DNA of 64,000 bases from Microtetraspora malaysiensis (GTDB lineage: Bacteria > Actinomycetota > Actinomycetes > Streptosporangiales > Streptosporangiaceae): positions 62,001 to 126,000 of the forward strand of contig NZ_BBYJ01000023.1 of the NCBI RefSeq assembly GCF_001528665.1. The letters are read 5' to 3'. Below are positions 24,421 through 31,847 of this stretch, in pieces; the stretch's first letter is position 1, and every line of letters begins with the position of its first letter. The position numbers and the translations under genes are program-made. Under the pieces are notes generated by a model. That model did no database searches. It saw only the letters and a list, made by a program, of their open reading frames with translations, and was not told the DNA's origin.

Positions 24421-24608
24421 CTTGAAATCCGCTAGGGGCTTGACGCTCCTCGTGGGTTCGAATCCCACGCTCTCCGCTCCCACCTCCGAAAACGGCGTCT
24501 GACCAGCGGTTTCGCTACGGTCGGACGCCGTTGATCGTTTCCGCCCTTGTGCAGCCGTACGCCATCCTGAGCAGCACGCGGCCGCTGTTCCCGGGATATA
24601 TCTGGGAT
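24421..24608 (+). repeat. Attachment-site repeat, copy B (right end)
   Basis: A copy of the tRNA-Ser 3' part from the anticodon loop, its terminator hairpin (24491-24532) and about 65 further bases. 114 bases (24429-24542) are identical to copy A. The 5' half of the tRNA is missing, so this is not a functional tRNA gene but the expected right end of an element that integrated into tRNA-Ser. Confidence 0.88.
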
Positions 24609-24706
24609 GGATCACGGCGCGTTTCCGCAGGTCGGCCAGGAATCGGAGTTTGCGGCTCTGCGCGTTCGACGGCACCGACCACCGCGGCCACGGCGAGTAG
24701 AACGCC

Positions 24707-24819
24707 GCAGTCCGCGCCTACGTCCGCTGGCGCAACGCCCGCGCCGAGCCGAAGACCAACGTTGCCCCGGACTCACCGATCCGTCAGTGGACCGGGCTGA
24801 ATACCCGGCCAGGGCGGCT
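24707..24819 (+). pseudogene. Probable IS630-type transposase C-terminal remnant
   Basis: One plus-strand frame reads AVRAYVRWRNARAEPKTNVA and then PDSPIRQWTGLNTRPGRL. The Y-[IV]-x-W-R-N segment followed by SPIRxWT resembles the C-terminal end of IS630-family transposases. There is no start codon, ribosome binding site or upstream catalytic part, so it would be a fragment about 38 codons long. The assignment is by memory of the family and is tentative. Confidence 0.35.
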
Positions 24820-24829
24820 TGACGAGTGG

Positions 24830-25207
24830 TTACGCGATGAGCAGGAGCGCGCCGATCGCCAGCATCACCACCGCAGTAGCGCCGTGGATGCCGTAGGCGG
24901 CCGCCTTGGGCCCGTTGCTGCGCAGCACGATCACCGCGTCGCCGACGGGTATGAGGCCGGCGGCCAGCAAGAACCAGCCCAGCAGGTGGGTTGTCCCGCC
25001 GATCAGCACGATGAAGATGAAAAGCCCTGAGGCGATGTCGCGCACGCCCTTGACGGACAGCCAGGCGTGGAAGCTCCGGTCCTCGGTCGGCGTGTCGGGG
25101 ATGCCGAAGCCGACCGCGTTCTGCGGTGCCCAGAAGGCGCTGGCACCCATGAAGATGCTGCCTGCGCCGATCAGTCCGGCGAGCACAGTGGCGATGGTGC
25201 TGAGCAT
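24830..25207 (-). CDS. DUF4267 family small membrane protein
   Basis: The 125-residue product has four membrane helices (about 5-25, 48-72, 75-98 and 102-124). The loop after helix 1 carries GFGIPDTPTEDRSFHAWLSV and KGVRDIASGLFIF, the pattern of the DUF4267 family, whose function is unknown. It is transcribed divergently from a TetR-type repressor 103 bases away, and both promoters share operator-like palindromes, so it is very probably the main target of that repressor. Confidence 0.8.
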   Translation of the reverse strand: MLSTIATVLAGLIGAGSIFMGASAFWAPQNAVGFGIPDTPTEDRSFHAWLSVKGVRDIASGLFIFIVLIGGTTHLLGWFLLAAGLIPVGDAVIVLRSNGPKAAAYGIHGATAVVMLAIGALLLIA

Positions 25208-25237
25208 GAGTTGTCCCCTCCATAAAAGCGCCCATCT

Positions 25238-25301
25238 CTAGCGGCGCTAGTTATGGGAGCGACGATATACCTATCGTAGACATAATGTCTAGCGCTGCTA
25301 G
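25238..25301. promoter_or_regulatory. Symmetric divergent promoters with paired TetR operators
   Basis: The palindrome TAGACATAATGTCTA (25277-25291) supplies a -35-like TAGACA for both directions. Rightward, TAGACA-N16-TAGGGT (25299-25304) ends 6 bases before the TetR ATG. Leftward, TAGACA-N16-TATATC (25264-25269 on the minus strand) drives the membrane protein. CTAGC-N3-GCTAG occurs at 25238-25250 and at 25289-25301, the second overlapping the rightward -10. CGATA-N4-TATCG (25263-25276) overlaps the leftward -10. Confidence 0.6.
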
Positions 25302-25310
25302 GGTGATGTC

Positions 25311-25904
25311 ATGTCCGCCATCGCCAAACGCCGCGAACGTGAACGCGCCCAACGCCATCAGCTGATCATCACGGCCGCCCGCGAACTGGCCGAGGCCGAA
25401 GGGTGGGAGGCCGTGACCACGCGAAGGCTGGCTGAGCGGGTCGAGTACAGCCAGCCCGTGCTCTACAGCCACTTCAACGGGAAGGGCGCCATCCTGCGCG
25501 CCGTTGCCATCGAAGGCTTCGGTGAACTCGGGGCCCGCCTGCGCCGTGCCCGGCTGGCCACCCCCGAGCCGCCTGAGGCACTGCACGCCGTCTGCCGCGC
25601 CTACCTGGAGTTCGCGGCCGAGCAGCCCGCCCTCTACCAGGCCATGTTCGTCCTGCCGACCGATGTGAAGTTCGCGCACGCTGAGACGCCGCCCCCACTG
25701 CGCGCCGCTTTCGCCGAGTTCGTGAGCTGCTTCCGCTCGGACAATCTGCGACGCGAACTGTTCGCCGAAGTCACCTGGAGCGCGTTGCACGGCATAGCCG
25801 CCCTGTCGGACAGCGGCCGCATCCCCCCGGACGGCCAAGCGGAGCGGCTCGACTTCCTCGTCACCCAGATCGCCGGCACACCAGGTGGACCGGCCCCGCT
25901 GTGA
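25311..25904 (+). CDS. TetR family repressor
   Basis: The 197-residue product has the TetR helix-turn-helix at about 10-60 (RERERAQRHQLIITAARELA, then TTRRLAERVEYSQPVLYSHF, a classical recognition segment) and a helical ligand domain with TetR_C_33/WHG-like features (LYQAMFVLP, AELFAEVTWSALHGIAAL-type helix). It is divergent from the DUF4267 gene and almost certainly represses it and itself. The mRNA seems leaderless. A related operator motif also occurs at the promoter of the epoxide hydrolase gene, which may extend the regulon. Confidence 0.92.
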   Translation: MSAIAKRRERERAQRHQLIITAARELAEAEGWEAVTTRRLAERVEYSQPVLYSHFNGKGAILRAVAIEGFGELGARLRRARLATPEPPEALHAVCRAYLEFAAEQPALYQAMFVLPTDVKFAHAETPPPLRAAFAEFVSCFRSDNLRRELFAEVTWSALHGIAALSDSGRIPPDGQAERLDFLVTQIAGTPGGPAPL

Positions 25905-26053
25905 AGGGCAATTGAAAGGTCAAGGTGGCACGGTCGCGAGAGCATCGGTCAAGTCGGACATCCGGCTCAGAGAAGAGCGCTTCCGGTGACTCCCGCCACG
26001 CCGGCCACGTCCCGCGAGTCCCCCCGCGGCCGGTGGCCGCGGGGGGACGGACG

Positions 26054-27208
26054 TCAGCTTCCGGACCTGAGGGGCCGGAAGAAGGCGCGCAGCTCGTCGG
26101 CGACCTGTTCGGGTTCCTCATGAGCCATGAAGTGTCCTCCCCGTTCCGGGGTGCTCCAGTGGCGCAGGTCGGTGCAGAGACGTTCGGTGAGGCTCCGGGG
26201 GATGTTCGCGTAGGCCGGTTCGTTGCTCAGCGTCACCGCGCTGGGCACCGTGATGGTCGGGACCGGTCTGTTCTGGGGGTAGTCGTAGTACTGCCGGAAG
26301 GATGAGCCGATGGTGCCGGTGGCCCAGTAGAGGGTCGCGACCGTCAGCAGGGTGTCCTTGTCCCAGCGGGTCTCCAGGTCGCCGCCGCAGTCGCTCCAGT
26401 CGCGGTACTTGTCGATGATCCATGCGACGAGTCCCGCCGGGGAGTCCGCCAGGGCGGCGGCGATCGTGTCCGGCCGGGTGCACATGATCTCGCTGTAGCC
26501 CCGGTCCGTGGCGTCGTACGCGCTGAGGGCTTCGAGGTATGCCGCCTCCTCGGCGGTCGGCGGCTGCTCCCGGAAGTCGGTCGTGATCACTGCGGAGGTG
26601 ATGTGGACGCCGGCGACCTCGCCCGGGTAGAGGGCGCCGAGCCACTGCGTCACCCCGCCCCCGATGTCACCGCCGAAGGCCCCGAAGCGCGGGTAGCCGA
26701 GGGTCTCGGTCATGAGCGTGTGCCAGGTCTCGGCGACACCCCTGCGGGTGAACGGCCCCTGCGGCAGCTCGGAGTACAGGAAACCGGGCAGCGAGGGAAT
26801 GACCACGTCGAATGCGTCAGCGGGATCACCGCCGTGGCCGGCCGGGTCGGCCAGCAGCTCGGCGACTCGCAGCATCTCCACGAAGCTGCTTGGCCAGCCG
26901 TGGGTCAGGATCAGCGGCAACGGCGCGGGCGCGCCTTCGGCGCCTCTGCCGCGCAGGTGCACGAAGTGCACCTGCTGTCCGGCGATCTCGGCGATGTGGT
27001 GCGGGTAGGCGTTGAGCGCCGTCTCGGCCGCGCGCCAGTCGAATCCGTCTGCCCAGTAGGTGACGAGCTCGCGCAGGTAGCCGGGATCGGTCCCGGCGGC
27101 CCAGTAGGTGGTGTCTGACGCCGCCGTGAAGAGGGTGCGGGCGAGGCGCGTACGCAGGTCGTTCAGAACGTCATCGGATACGGAGATCTGAAAGGGCTTT
27201 GCTGTCAT
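26054..27208 (-). CDS. Epoxide hydrolase, alpha/beta hydrolase fold with EHN domain
   Basis: The 384-residue product matches microsomal-type epoxide hydrolases: an N-terminal EHN domain (about 1-110, with YWADGFDWRAAETALNAYPH), then the hydrolase core with oxyanion-hole LTHGWPSS, nucleophile elbow GGDIGGGVT (Asp nucleophile), and a C-terminal ERGGHFMAHEEP carrying the catalytic His. It probably hydrolyses epoxides of xenobiotics or secondary metabolites to diols in the cytoplasm. A CGATAGGGATATAG motif about 135 bases upstream includes a good TATAGT -10 and resembles the operator of the neighbouring TetR gene. Confidence 0.93.
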   Translation of the reverse strand: MTAKPFQISVSDDVLNDLRTRLARTLFTAASDTTYWAAGTDPGYLRELVTYWADGFDWRAAETALNAYPHHIAEIAGQQVHFVHLRGRGAEGAPAPLPLILTHGWPSSFVEMLRVAELLADPAGHGGDPADAFDVVIPSLPGFLYSELPQGPFTRRGVAETWHTLMTETLGYPRFGAFGGDIGGGVTQWLGALYPGEVAGVHITSAVITTDFREQPPTAEEAAYLEALSAYDATDRGYSEIMCTRPDTIAAALADSPAGLVAWIIDKYRDWSDCGGDLETRWDKDTLLTVATLYWATGTIGSSFRQYYDYPQNRPVPTITVPSAVTLSNEPAYANIPRSLTERLCTDLRHWSTPERGGHFMAHEEPEQVADELRAFFRPLRSGS

Positions 27209-27340
27209 TGTTCCTTCGTTCAGGAGTGCTCGACGGGCGGGCGCTCCTGAGTGCCGGTCAGACAGACGCAGCGGCCAGGAGTGCCCGGACAGGGTGGTTC
27301 GTGGTCATCGGGCTCACCTCCTCGCGTTACGTGACTTGGA

Positions 27341-27357
27341 CGACTATATCCCTATCG
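27341..27357 (-). promoter_or_regulatory. Promoter/operator of epoxide hydrolase, shared motif
   Basis: This 17-base stretch matches 25260-25276 at 15 of 17 positions. Read on the minus strand it contains TATAGT, a near-consensus -10, within CGATA-N4-TATAG. It suggests control by the same TetR protein as the DUF4267 gene. Confidence 0.45.
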
Positions 27358-27368
27358 ACTGATACGAG

Positions 27369-27500
27369 AAGATCTCGCTGATCTGGGCCGACAGCGCCTA
27401 CGCGGGCACGCTCATCACCTGGGCCAAAAAGCATGTCCAGCTCACCCTGGAGATCGTCAAACGCAGCGACGACGTCAGCGGCTTCGTGGCCTTCCTCCTC
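27369..27500 (+). pseudogene. IS5-type transposase fragment
   Basis: The plus-strand frame reads KISLIWADSAYAG, then WAKKHVQLTLEIVKRSDDVSGF. The DSAYAG catalytic Asp region and EIVKR-x-DDV-x-GF are typical of the C-terminal half of IS5-family (IS1647-like) transposases. Neither start nor C-terminal end is present, and the frame degenerates after GFVAFLL. It is a dead remnant between the epoxide hydrolase and the alpha/beta hydrolase genes. Confidence 0.7.
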
Positions 27501-27549
27501 GCACGATCCTCCTCCGACCTCTGTCGTCCGGCGGTGGACAGGCGTCAGC

Positions 27550-28329
27550 CTAGAGTTCGGCGAGGAACTCGTTGACGGCCTTGGCGAAGCCGTTGGGGTC
27601 GTTGGCGTATACGAAGTGGTCAGTGTTCAGTTCGACTTTGCGGGTGTTGGGGCGGCGGTCGACCATGGCCTGGGCCTGGTCGGCGGGGATGACGCCCTGG
27701 GTGGGGTGGATCAGGAGGGCGGGGCAGGTGCTGGCCAGCCAGTCGGCCCAGTGGTCGCCGTGGACGAGGTCCTCCGAGTCGACGATGTCTTGCGGGTGGA
27801 AGGGCAGGCTCCAGGTGCCGTCGGGGCGTTCGCGAGGGAGCTTGTCGAAGAAGGAGGCCATCGGGCCCATGCCGTCGATCAGCGCCTGGCGGCTGGGGGC
27901 CTCGTAGGGCAGGCCCAGGACGAAGGCCAGCGGGTTGTGGCCGTCGAGGCCCAGGGAGGCCGCGCCGTCGGCGTTGATGAATGCGCTGACCCGCTCGGGG
28001 TGGTGGGCGGCGAGCTGGTAGGCGTTGATGGCGCCGAGCGAATGGCCGAGAACGACGACCTGGTCGAGGCCCAGGTGGTCCAGGAGGGCTACGGCGTCGG
28101 TGATGTACCCGGCCCGGGAGTAGTCGGCGGCGCGCTCGGAGTGGCCGTGTCCTCGCTGGTCGAGGGCGATGAGACGCCACTCGGGGGACAGCTCGGCGGC
28201 CAGGTCGGCGAAGCTCGCCGCCTCCGACATGTGGCCGTGGAGGGCAAGCAGGGGGCGGCCGGTGCCGCCGAAGTCGAGGTAGGAAAGTCGGCGGCCGTCG
28301 ATGACGAGTTCGGCCCGGGTGGCGGTCAT
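27550..28329 (-). CDS. Alpha/beta hydrolase
   Basis: The 259-residue cytoplasmic hydrolase has oxyanion-hole LLALHGHMS, a DQRGHGHSERAADYS loop, nucleophile elbow GHSLGAIN (Ser), a late acidic residue in LLIHPTQG and a catalytic His in NTDHFVY. Length and motifs fit haloperoxidase-like esterases. Start 28329 is supported by GGAGAAG upstream; an extension to 28386 lacks one. It is divergent from a TetR gene with a shared palindromic region, so the two are likely a regulator and its target. Confidence 0.88.
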   Translation of the reverse strand: MTATRAELVIDGRRLSYLDFGGTGRPLLALHGHMSEAASFADLAAELSPEWRLIALDQRGHGHSERAADYSRAGYITDAVALLDHLGLDQVVVLGHSLGAINAYQLAAHHPERVSAFINADGAASLGLDGHNPLAFVLGLPYEAPSRQALIDGMGPMASFFDKLPRERPDGTWSLPFHPQDIVDSEDLVHGDHWADWLASTCPALLIHPTQGVIPADQAQAMVDRRPNTRKVELNTDHFVYANDPNGFAKAVNEFLAEL

Positions 28330-28374
28330 GTTCTTCTCCGTTCTTGGGGTGGGATGACCATAACCGGAATTTGG

Positions 28375-28389
28375 GCATTTGCGCAATGC
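28375..28389. promoter_or_regulatory. Operator-like palindrome between hydrolase and TetR genes
   Basis: GCATT-TGCGC-AATGC lies in the middle of the 118-base divergent region. Further right, CTAAGGC occurs twice (near 28395 and 28410). The TetR gene has a TACCAT -10 (28435-28440) 7 bases before its ATG. Confidence 0.4.
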
Positions 28390-28447
28390 GTATGCCTAAG
28401 GCGAGCGTCTAAGGCTTTTGCCTGACGCGTCCGCTACCATCCGTGGC

Positions 28448-29029
28448 ATGGGAAATCGCGAGGATCTCATCGCCGGTGCCCGTCGTTGTCTGGAGGAGAA
28501 GGGGTGGGCACGGACCACGGTCCGCGACATCGCCGCGGCCTCCGGCGGGGTCAGCATGGCGGCCATCGGCTACCACTTCGGATCGCGGGAGGCGCTGCTG
28601 AACACGGCGCTCATCGAGGCGATCGACGAGTGGAGCTCGGAGATGGGGCGCACGCTTGCCAACTACGCCGGGAACACCTCCGGGGAACAGTACGAGGCCA
28701 TGTGGACGGGGATCACCGAGTCGTTCAGTACCCACCGGAATCTGTGGATCGCCACGATCGAGGCGCTACTGCAGTCTGAGCACTCGCCCGAGCTGCGTCG
28801 CTATCTCGCCGGTGCTCAGGCCGAAGGTCGTCGCGGGCTGGCGGCAATCCTGCTGGGAGTCGAGGAGAGCGCTCTGGCGGAGGGTTCCGTACGATCGCTG
28901 GGAGCGGTGCAGATGGCTCTGTTCTCGGGAGTGATGGTGCAGTGGCTCACCGACCCTGAGCAGGCTCCCTCCGCGTCCGAGGTGGTGGCGGGGCTACGGG
29001 CCATCGCAACTATCGCCGACAAGCATTGA
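28448..29029 (+). CDS. TetR family repressor
   Basis: The 193-residue product starts MGNREDLIAGARRCLEEKGW, followed by a TetR helix-turn-helix (TTVRDIAAASGGVSMAAIGY, then HFGSREALL) and an all-helical ligand domain. It is divergent from the alpha/beta hydrolase gene and probably represses it. A TACCAT -10 element 7 bases upstream of the ATG and absence of a Shine-Dalgarno site suggest a leaderless mRNA. An in-frame upstream ATG at 28418 would lie before this -10 element. Confidence 0.92.
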   Translation: MGNREDLIAGARRCLEEKGWARTTVRDIAAASGGVSMAAIGYHFGSREALLNTALIEAIDEWSSEMGRTLANYAGNTSGEQYEAMWTGITESFSTHRNLWIATIEALLQSEHSPELRRYLAGAQAEGRRGLAAILLGVEESALAEGSVRSLGAVQMALFSGVMVQWLTDPEQAPSASEVVAGLRAIATIADKH

Positions 29030-29155
29030 CACCGATCCGCGCTCACCACGTGACCACCGCCGACGACTCACGTGGAGCCGGATGGTCCGCTCGGAGACCG
29101 AGCCCTCTACCGTGTCCCTGACGTCATGCGCTTGCTCAGCCTCAGTCGTAGTGCT

Positions 29156-29207
29156 CTTGAAAACCGATAGGGCTTGACGCTCCTCGTGGGTTCGAACCCC
29201 ACGTTCT
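29156..29207 (+). repeat. Diverged tRNA-Ser 3' fragment, copy C
   Basis: 52 bases resemble the tRNA-Ser 3' part from the anticodon loop (CTTGAAAACCG) through the T arm (GTGGGTTCGAACCCCAC) with a handful of substitutions and one deletion. The acceptor strand has decayed (GTTCTGAG instead of GCTCTCCG) and the terminator hairpin is missing. It is probably the right end of an older insertion at the same tRNA. Confidence 0.75.
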
Positions 29208-29301
29208 GAGTTCGATTTCTCCCGGTTCGGGCCGACCTTTCCGGAATATGTAACCACCCTTAGATCCAGATTGAACCCGGTCGCGGCCCGGACGGATAGA
29301 T

Positions 29302-29916
29302 ATGCCGAGCATGGGCGGAATTGTAGGCACCCTCGCGACGGCGGCCGGGATGTGGGCCGGCACCAACGTGGACGATCTCATCGTGCTCACGGTGCTGTTC
29401 CTGTCCCTGCGAGCCGCCGGCGCCCCCAAGGCGTGGCAGATCTGGGTCGGGCAATACTGCGGGATCGCGATACTGGTGGCACTGTCCATGATCGCGGCGC
29501 TCGGCCTGGCGGTCATCGCCGACGGCTGGGTCGGTCTGCTCGGACTGGTCCCCTTCGCCCTGGGACTCCGCGGCCTCATCGCGACGATCCGCGCCCGCAA
29601 CAGCGGTGAGCACGCATCGATGGCCGTTTCGGGCGGCGCGCTCTCGGTGGCGAGCGTGACGATCGCCAACGGCGGCGACAACATCTCCGTCTACACGCCG
29701 GTGTTCCACACCATCGGTACGGGTGCCAGCGTGGTGACGATCATCGCGTTCTTCGTCGCGCTGGCCGTGTGGTGCCTGGCCGGGTCCTGGCTCAGCTCCC
29801 ACAAGAAGGTCGTCGAGGTCATCGAACGCTACGGGCACTGGATCGTTCCAGTCGTCTACGTGGTGATCGGAACGCTCGTCCTCAGGAAGTCCGGAGTCAT
29901 CGGCAAGATCTTCTGA
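29302..29916 (+). CDS. cadD: CadD-type cadmium resistance transporter
   Basis: The 204-residue polytopic protein has five or six membrane helices and the CadD family signature segments TNVDDLIVLTVLFLSLRA near the N-terminus and NGGDNISVYTPVF after the central loop; both acidic NxDD/GGDN motifs lie in membrane segments. CadD proteins give cadmium tolerance by export or sequestration. The gene starts 95 bases right of the third tRNA fragment and carries no metal-responsive regulator next to it. ATG 29311 is an alternative start. I see no good ribosome binding site for either. Confidence 0.88.
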   Translation: MPSMGGIVGTLATAAGMWAGTNVDDLIVLTVLFLSLRAAGAPKAWQIWVGQYCGIAILVALSMIAALGLAVIADGWVGLLGLVPFALGLRGLIATIRARNSGEHASMAVSGGALSVASVTIANGGDNISVYTPVFHTIGTGASVVTIIAFFVALAVWCLAGSWLSSHKKVVEVIERYGHWIVPVVYVVIGTLVLRKSGVIGKIF

Positions 29917-30000
29917 CCCGTACGACACGGGCTCGACCGTCGGTGGGCGTGCTCCCATGCCATGCGATGCCCGAGCTCACTGGGACGCGCACACCTGGAA

Positions 30001-30657
30001 TTACGGGTGGGATCCCGTGGTCAAGTCGCTGTGTGAGCCGGTCGGACCGTGCCTCAGCAGTTCTTGCAGGTCGGCGACGGGCTGGACCCCGGAGACCGGC
30101 GACCGGCCGCCGATCACCAGGCTGGGTACGCCGGTGACGCCGTGCTCGGCCGCGCGGCGCCGGTCGGCGCGTACCTGTCCGGCGTAGTCGTCACCGGCCA
30201 GGACGGCGCGTACCTCATCGCCGTCCAGCCCGGCCTCGCCGCCCAGGCGCCGCAGGACCTGCGCATCGGCGACATTGAGCCCCTCGGTGTGGTAGCCGTA
30301 CAACAGCAACTCCATCATCTGGTCGGCTCGGCCGCGGTCGGCGGCCAGCTTGACCAGCCGGTGCGCGTCGAAGGTGTTCACCGGGCGCGCCAGATGCAGG
30401 TTCAGCTCCAGGCCTTCCGCCGCGCCCAGCGACCGGATCCGGGCGATGCGGGCGGGCGCCTGCTCGCCCCACCAGCCGGCCATGGCCTCTGCGGCGGTCG
30501 GGCCGGGGATCCGGCCTTCCTCCGGCGCGAGTTCGTAGCCGCGCCAGACGACCTCGACGCGGTCACGACCGGTGTGCTCGGCCAGTGCGGCCGTCAGGCG
30601 TCTTTTGCCGATGTAGCACCAGGGGCACAGCACATCGGCGTATATCTCGAGCTTCAT
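30001..30657 (-). CDS. DsbA-family (FrnE-like) oxidoreductase
   Basis: The 218-residue cytoplasmic thioredoxin-fold protein begins MKLEIYADVLCPWCYIGKRR; the active site is CPWC (residues 11-14), a helical insertion follows, and the cis-proline is in HGVTGVPSLVIGG. This matches FrnE / 2-hydroxychromene isomerase-like DsbA proteins, which act in redox stress or in polyketide tailoring. It lacks a signal peptide, so it is unlikely to serve the secreted peptide operon. An AAGGA ribosome binding site precedes the ATG at 30657; longer readings have no support. Confidence 0.9.
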   Translation of the reverse strand: MKLEIYADVLCPWCYIGKRRLTAALAEHTGRDRVEVVWRGYELAPEEGRIPGPTAAEAMAGWWGEQAPARIARIRSLGAAEGLELNLHLARPVNTFDAHRLVKLAADRGRADQMMELLLYGYHTEGLNVADAQVLRRLGGEAGLDGDEVRAVLAGDDYAGQVRADRRRAAEHGVTGVPSLVIGGRSPVSGVQPVADLQELLRHGPTGSHSDLTTGSHP

Positions 30658-31121
30658 AAGTGTCCTTACAGTGATGGAGCAAGGTTCGCCTTGGTGCCGG
30701 CGACCACCGGGGTTCGGGCGATCAGGCGTCCAGGCGCTGGGCCCGGGACCGATGGGATCGGTCCGCAGTGCCGCGTAGTCGTCGCCGCCCACCGTGATCA
30801 GGTGTACGCCGACGACGGCCGGTCGCTCCAGTCACCAGGAACGTTATGGACACACGCTAGATCCGGGACATCACCCCACACCTCGCCCCATGGATCGAGC
30901 GTTCATCCGTCCTTGGACCTAGGTCGAGTATCCCCAGCCGAGGCAAGCGCCGTTGATCGTTTCCAGCCAGGTGCGGCGGGCGGCAAGGTTTAGGCTGGGG
31001 CCTGTGATCACCGCATGATCTCCTGTCTTCACACAACGCGGTGGTCGTAGCCGTTGTCCGGCAGCCCGGCTCCCCGCCCCGGCTGGACGAACAGATCGAC
31101 AACCCGGGAGGATCCTGTCCG
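30658..31121. other. Divergent intergenic region with trace of the attachment repeat
   Basis: About 460 bases without a supported gene between the DsbA-like gene and the alpha/beta hydrolase. Apart from the short repeat trace at 30947-30974 I see no hairpin or clear promoter. The hydrolase start is preceded by GGGAGG. Confidence 0.4.
30947..30974 (+). repeat. Trace of tRNA-Ser downstream flank, copy D
   Basis: GCCGTTGATCGTTTCC (30949-30964) is identical to the end of the terminator hairpin and its flank in copies A and B, and the following ten bases remain similar (CCA-GTGC). It may mark where the original chromosomal sequence downstream of tRNA-Ser resumes. Confidence 0.45.
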
Positions 31122-31811
31122 ATGGCGACCTACGTATTGGTCCACGCTGCGGCAGTCGATTCCTGGTATTGGGGACCGCTCTCCGCCGAACTGCGAGACC
31201 GGGGTCACGACGTGGTGGCACCGGACCTGCCGTGTGATGACGATTCGGCCGGGCTCGCGGAGTACGCGGACACGGTGGTCGAGGCGATCGGCGGCCGCAC
31301 CGGCCTGGTCGTCGTCGCCCACTCGTTCGGTGGGTTCACCGGCTCGCTGGTGTGTGACCGGGTGCCGGTCGACCTGCTCGTGATGCTCCAGGCTCAGATC
31401 CCGGCCCCCGGCGAATCGCCGGGCGAATGGTGGGGCAACACCGGCTACGGGGCGGCACGGGAGGAAGCCGATCGGCGTCGCGGCGTCGCGGGTGGCACGG
31501 AGGAGGACGCCTTGTCCCTCGTGCTGCACGACACCCCGACCGACCTGGCCGCCGAGTTCGTAGCCGGGCACCAGCGGCGCCAGGCGCCCACCCCATTCGG
31601 CAAGCCGTGGCCGCTGGCCTCCTGGCCGGACGTGCCGACCAGGTTCCTGCTGGCCGCCGACGACCGCTTCTTCCCAGCCGAGTTCATGCGCGGGGTCGTC
31701 GCCGAGCGTCTCGGGTTCGAACCGGACGAAATGCCTGGTGATCACTGCCCGATGCTCGGCCACCCGAAGGAACTGGCCGACCGCCTGGAGGCGTACCGCA
31801 CCGGGCTCTGA
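31122..31811 (+). CDS. Alpha/beta hydrolase (salicylate-esterase-like)
   Basis: The 229-residue product starts MATYVLVHAAAVDSWYWGPL, with oxyanion-hole VHAA, nucleophile elbow AHSFGGF (Ser) and a C-terminal GDHCPMLGHPKEL carrying the catalytic His. The compact size and the late H-x-P-M motif resemble plant hydroxynitrile lyase / methyl-salicylate esterase relatives found in actinomycetes. The start at 31122 has GGGAGG about 9 bases upstream. It is convergent with the dehydrogenase gene that ends at 31848. Confidence 0.88.
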   Translation: MATYVLVHAAAVDSWYWGPLSAELRDRGHDVVAPDLPCDDDSAGLAEYADTVVEAIGGRTGLVVVAHSFGGFTGSLVCDRVPVDLLVMLQAQIPAPGESPGEWWGNTGYGAAREEADRRRGVAGGTEEDALSLVLHDTPTDLAAEFVAGHQRRQAPTPFGKPWPLASWPDVPTRFLLAADDRFFPAEFMRGVVAERLGFEPDEMPGDHCPMLGHPKELADRLEAYRTGL

Positions 31812-31847
31812 CCAGCCCGCTCTCCTGTCGGTGTTCGCGACCGCCCG

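Noticed and set aside
24388-24675. Second tRNA-Ser gene
   Set aside because: Only the part from the anticodon loop onward is present; the 5' acceptor and D arm are missing.
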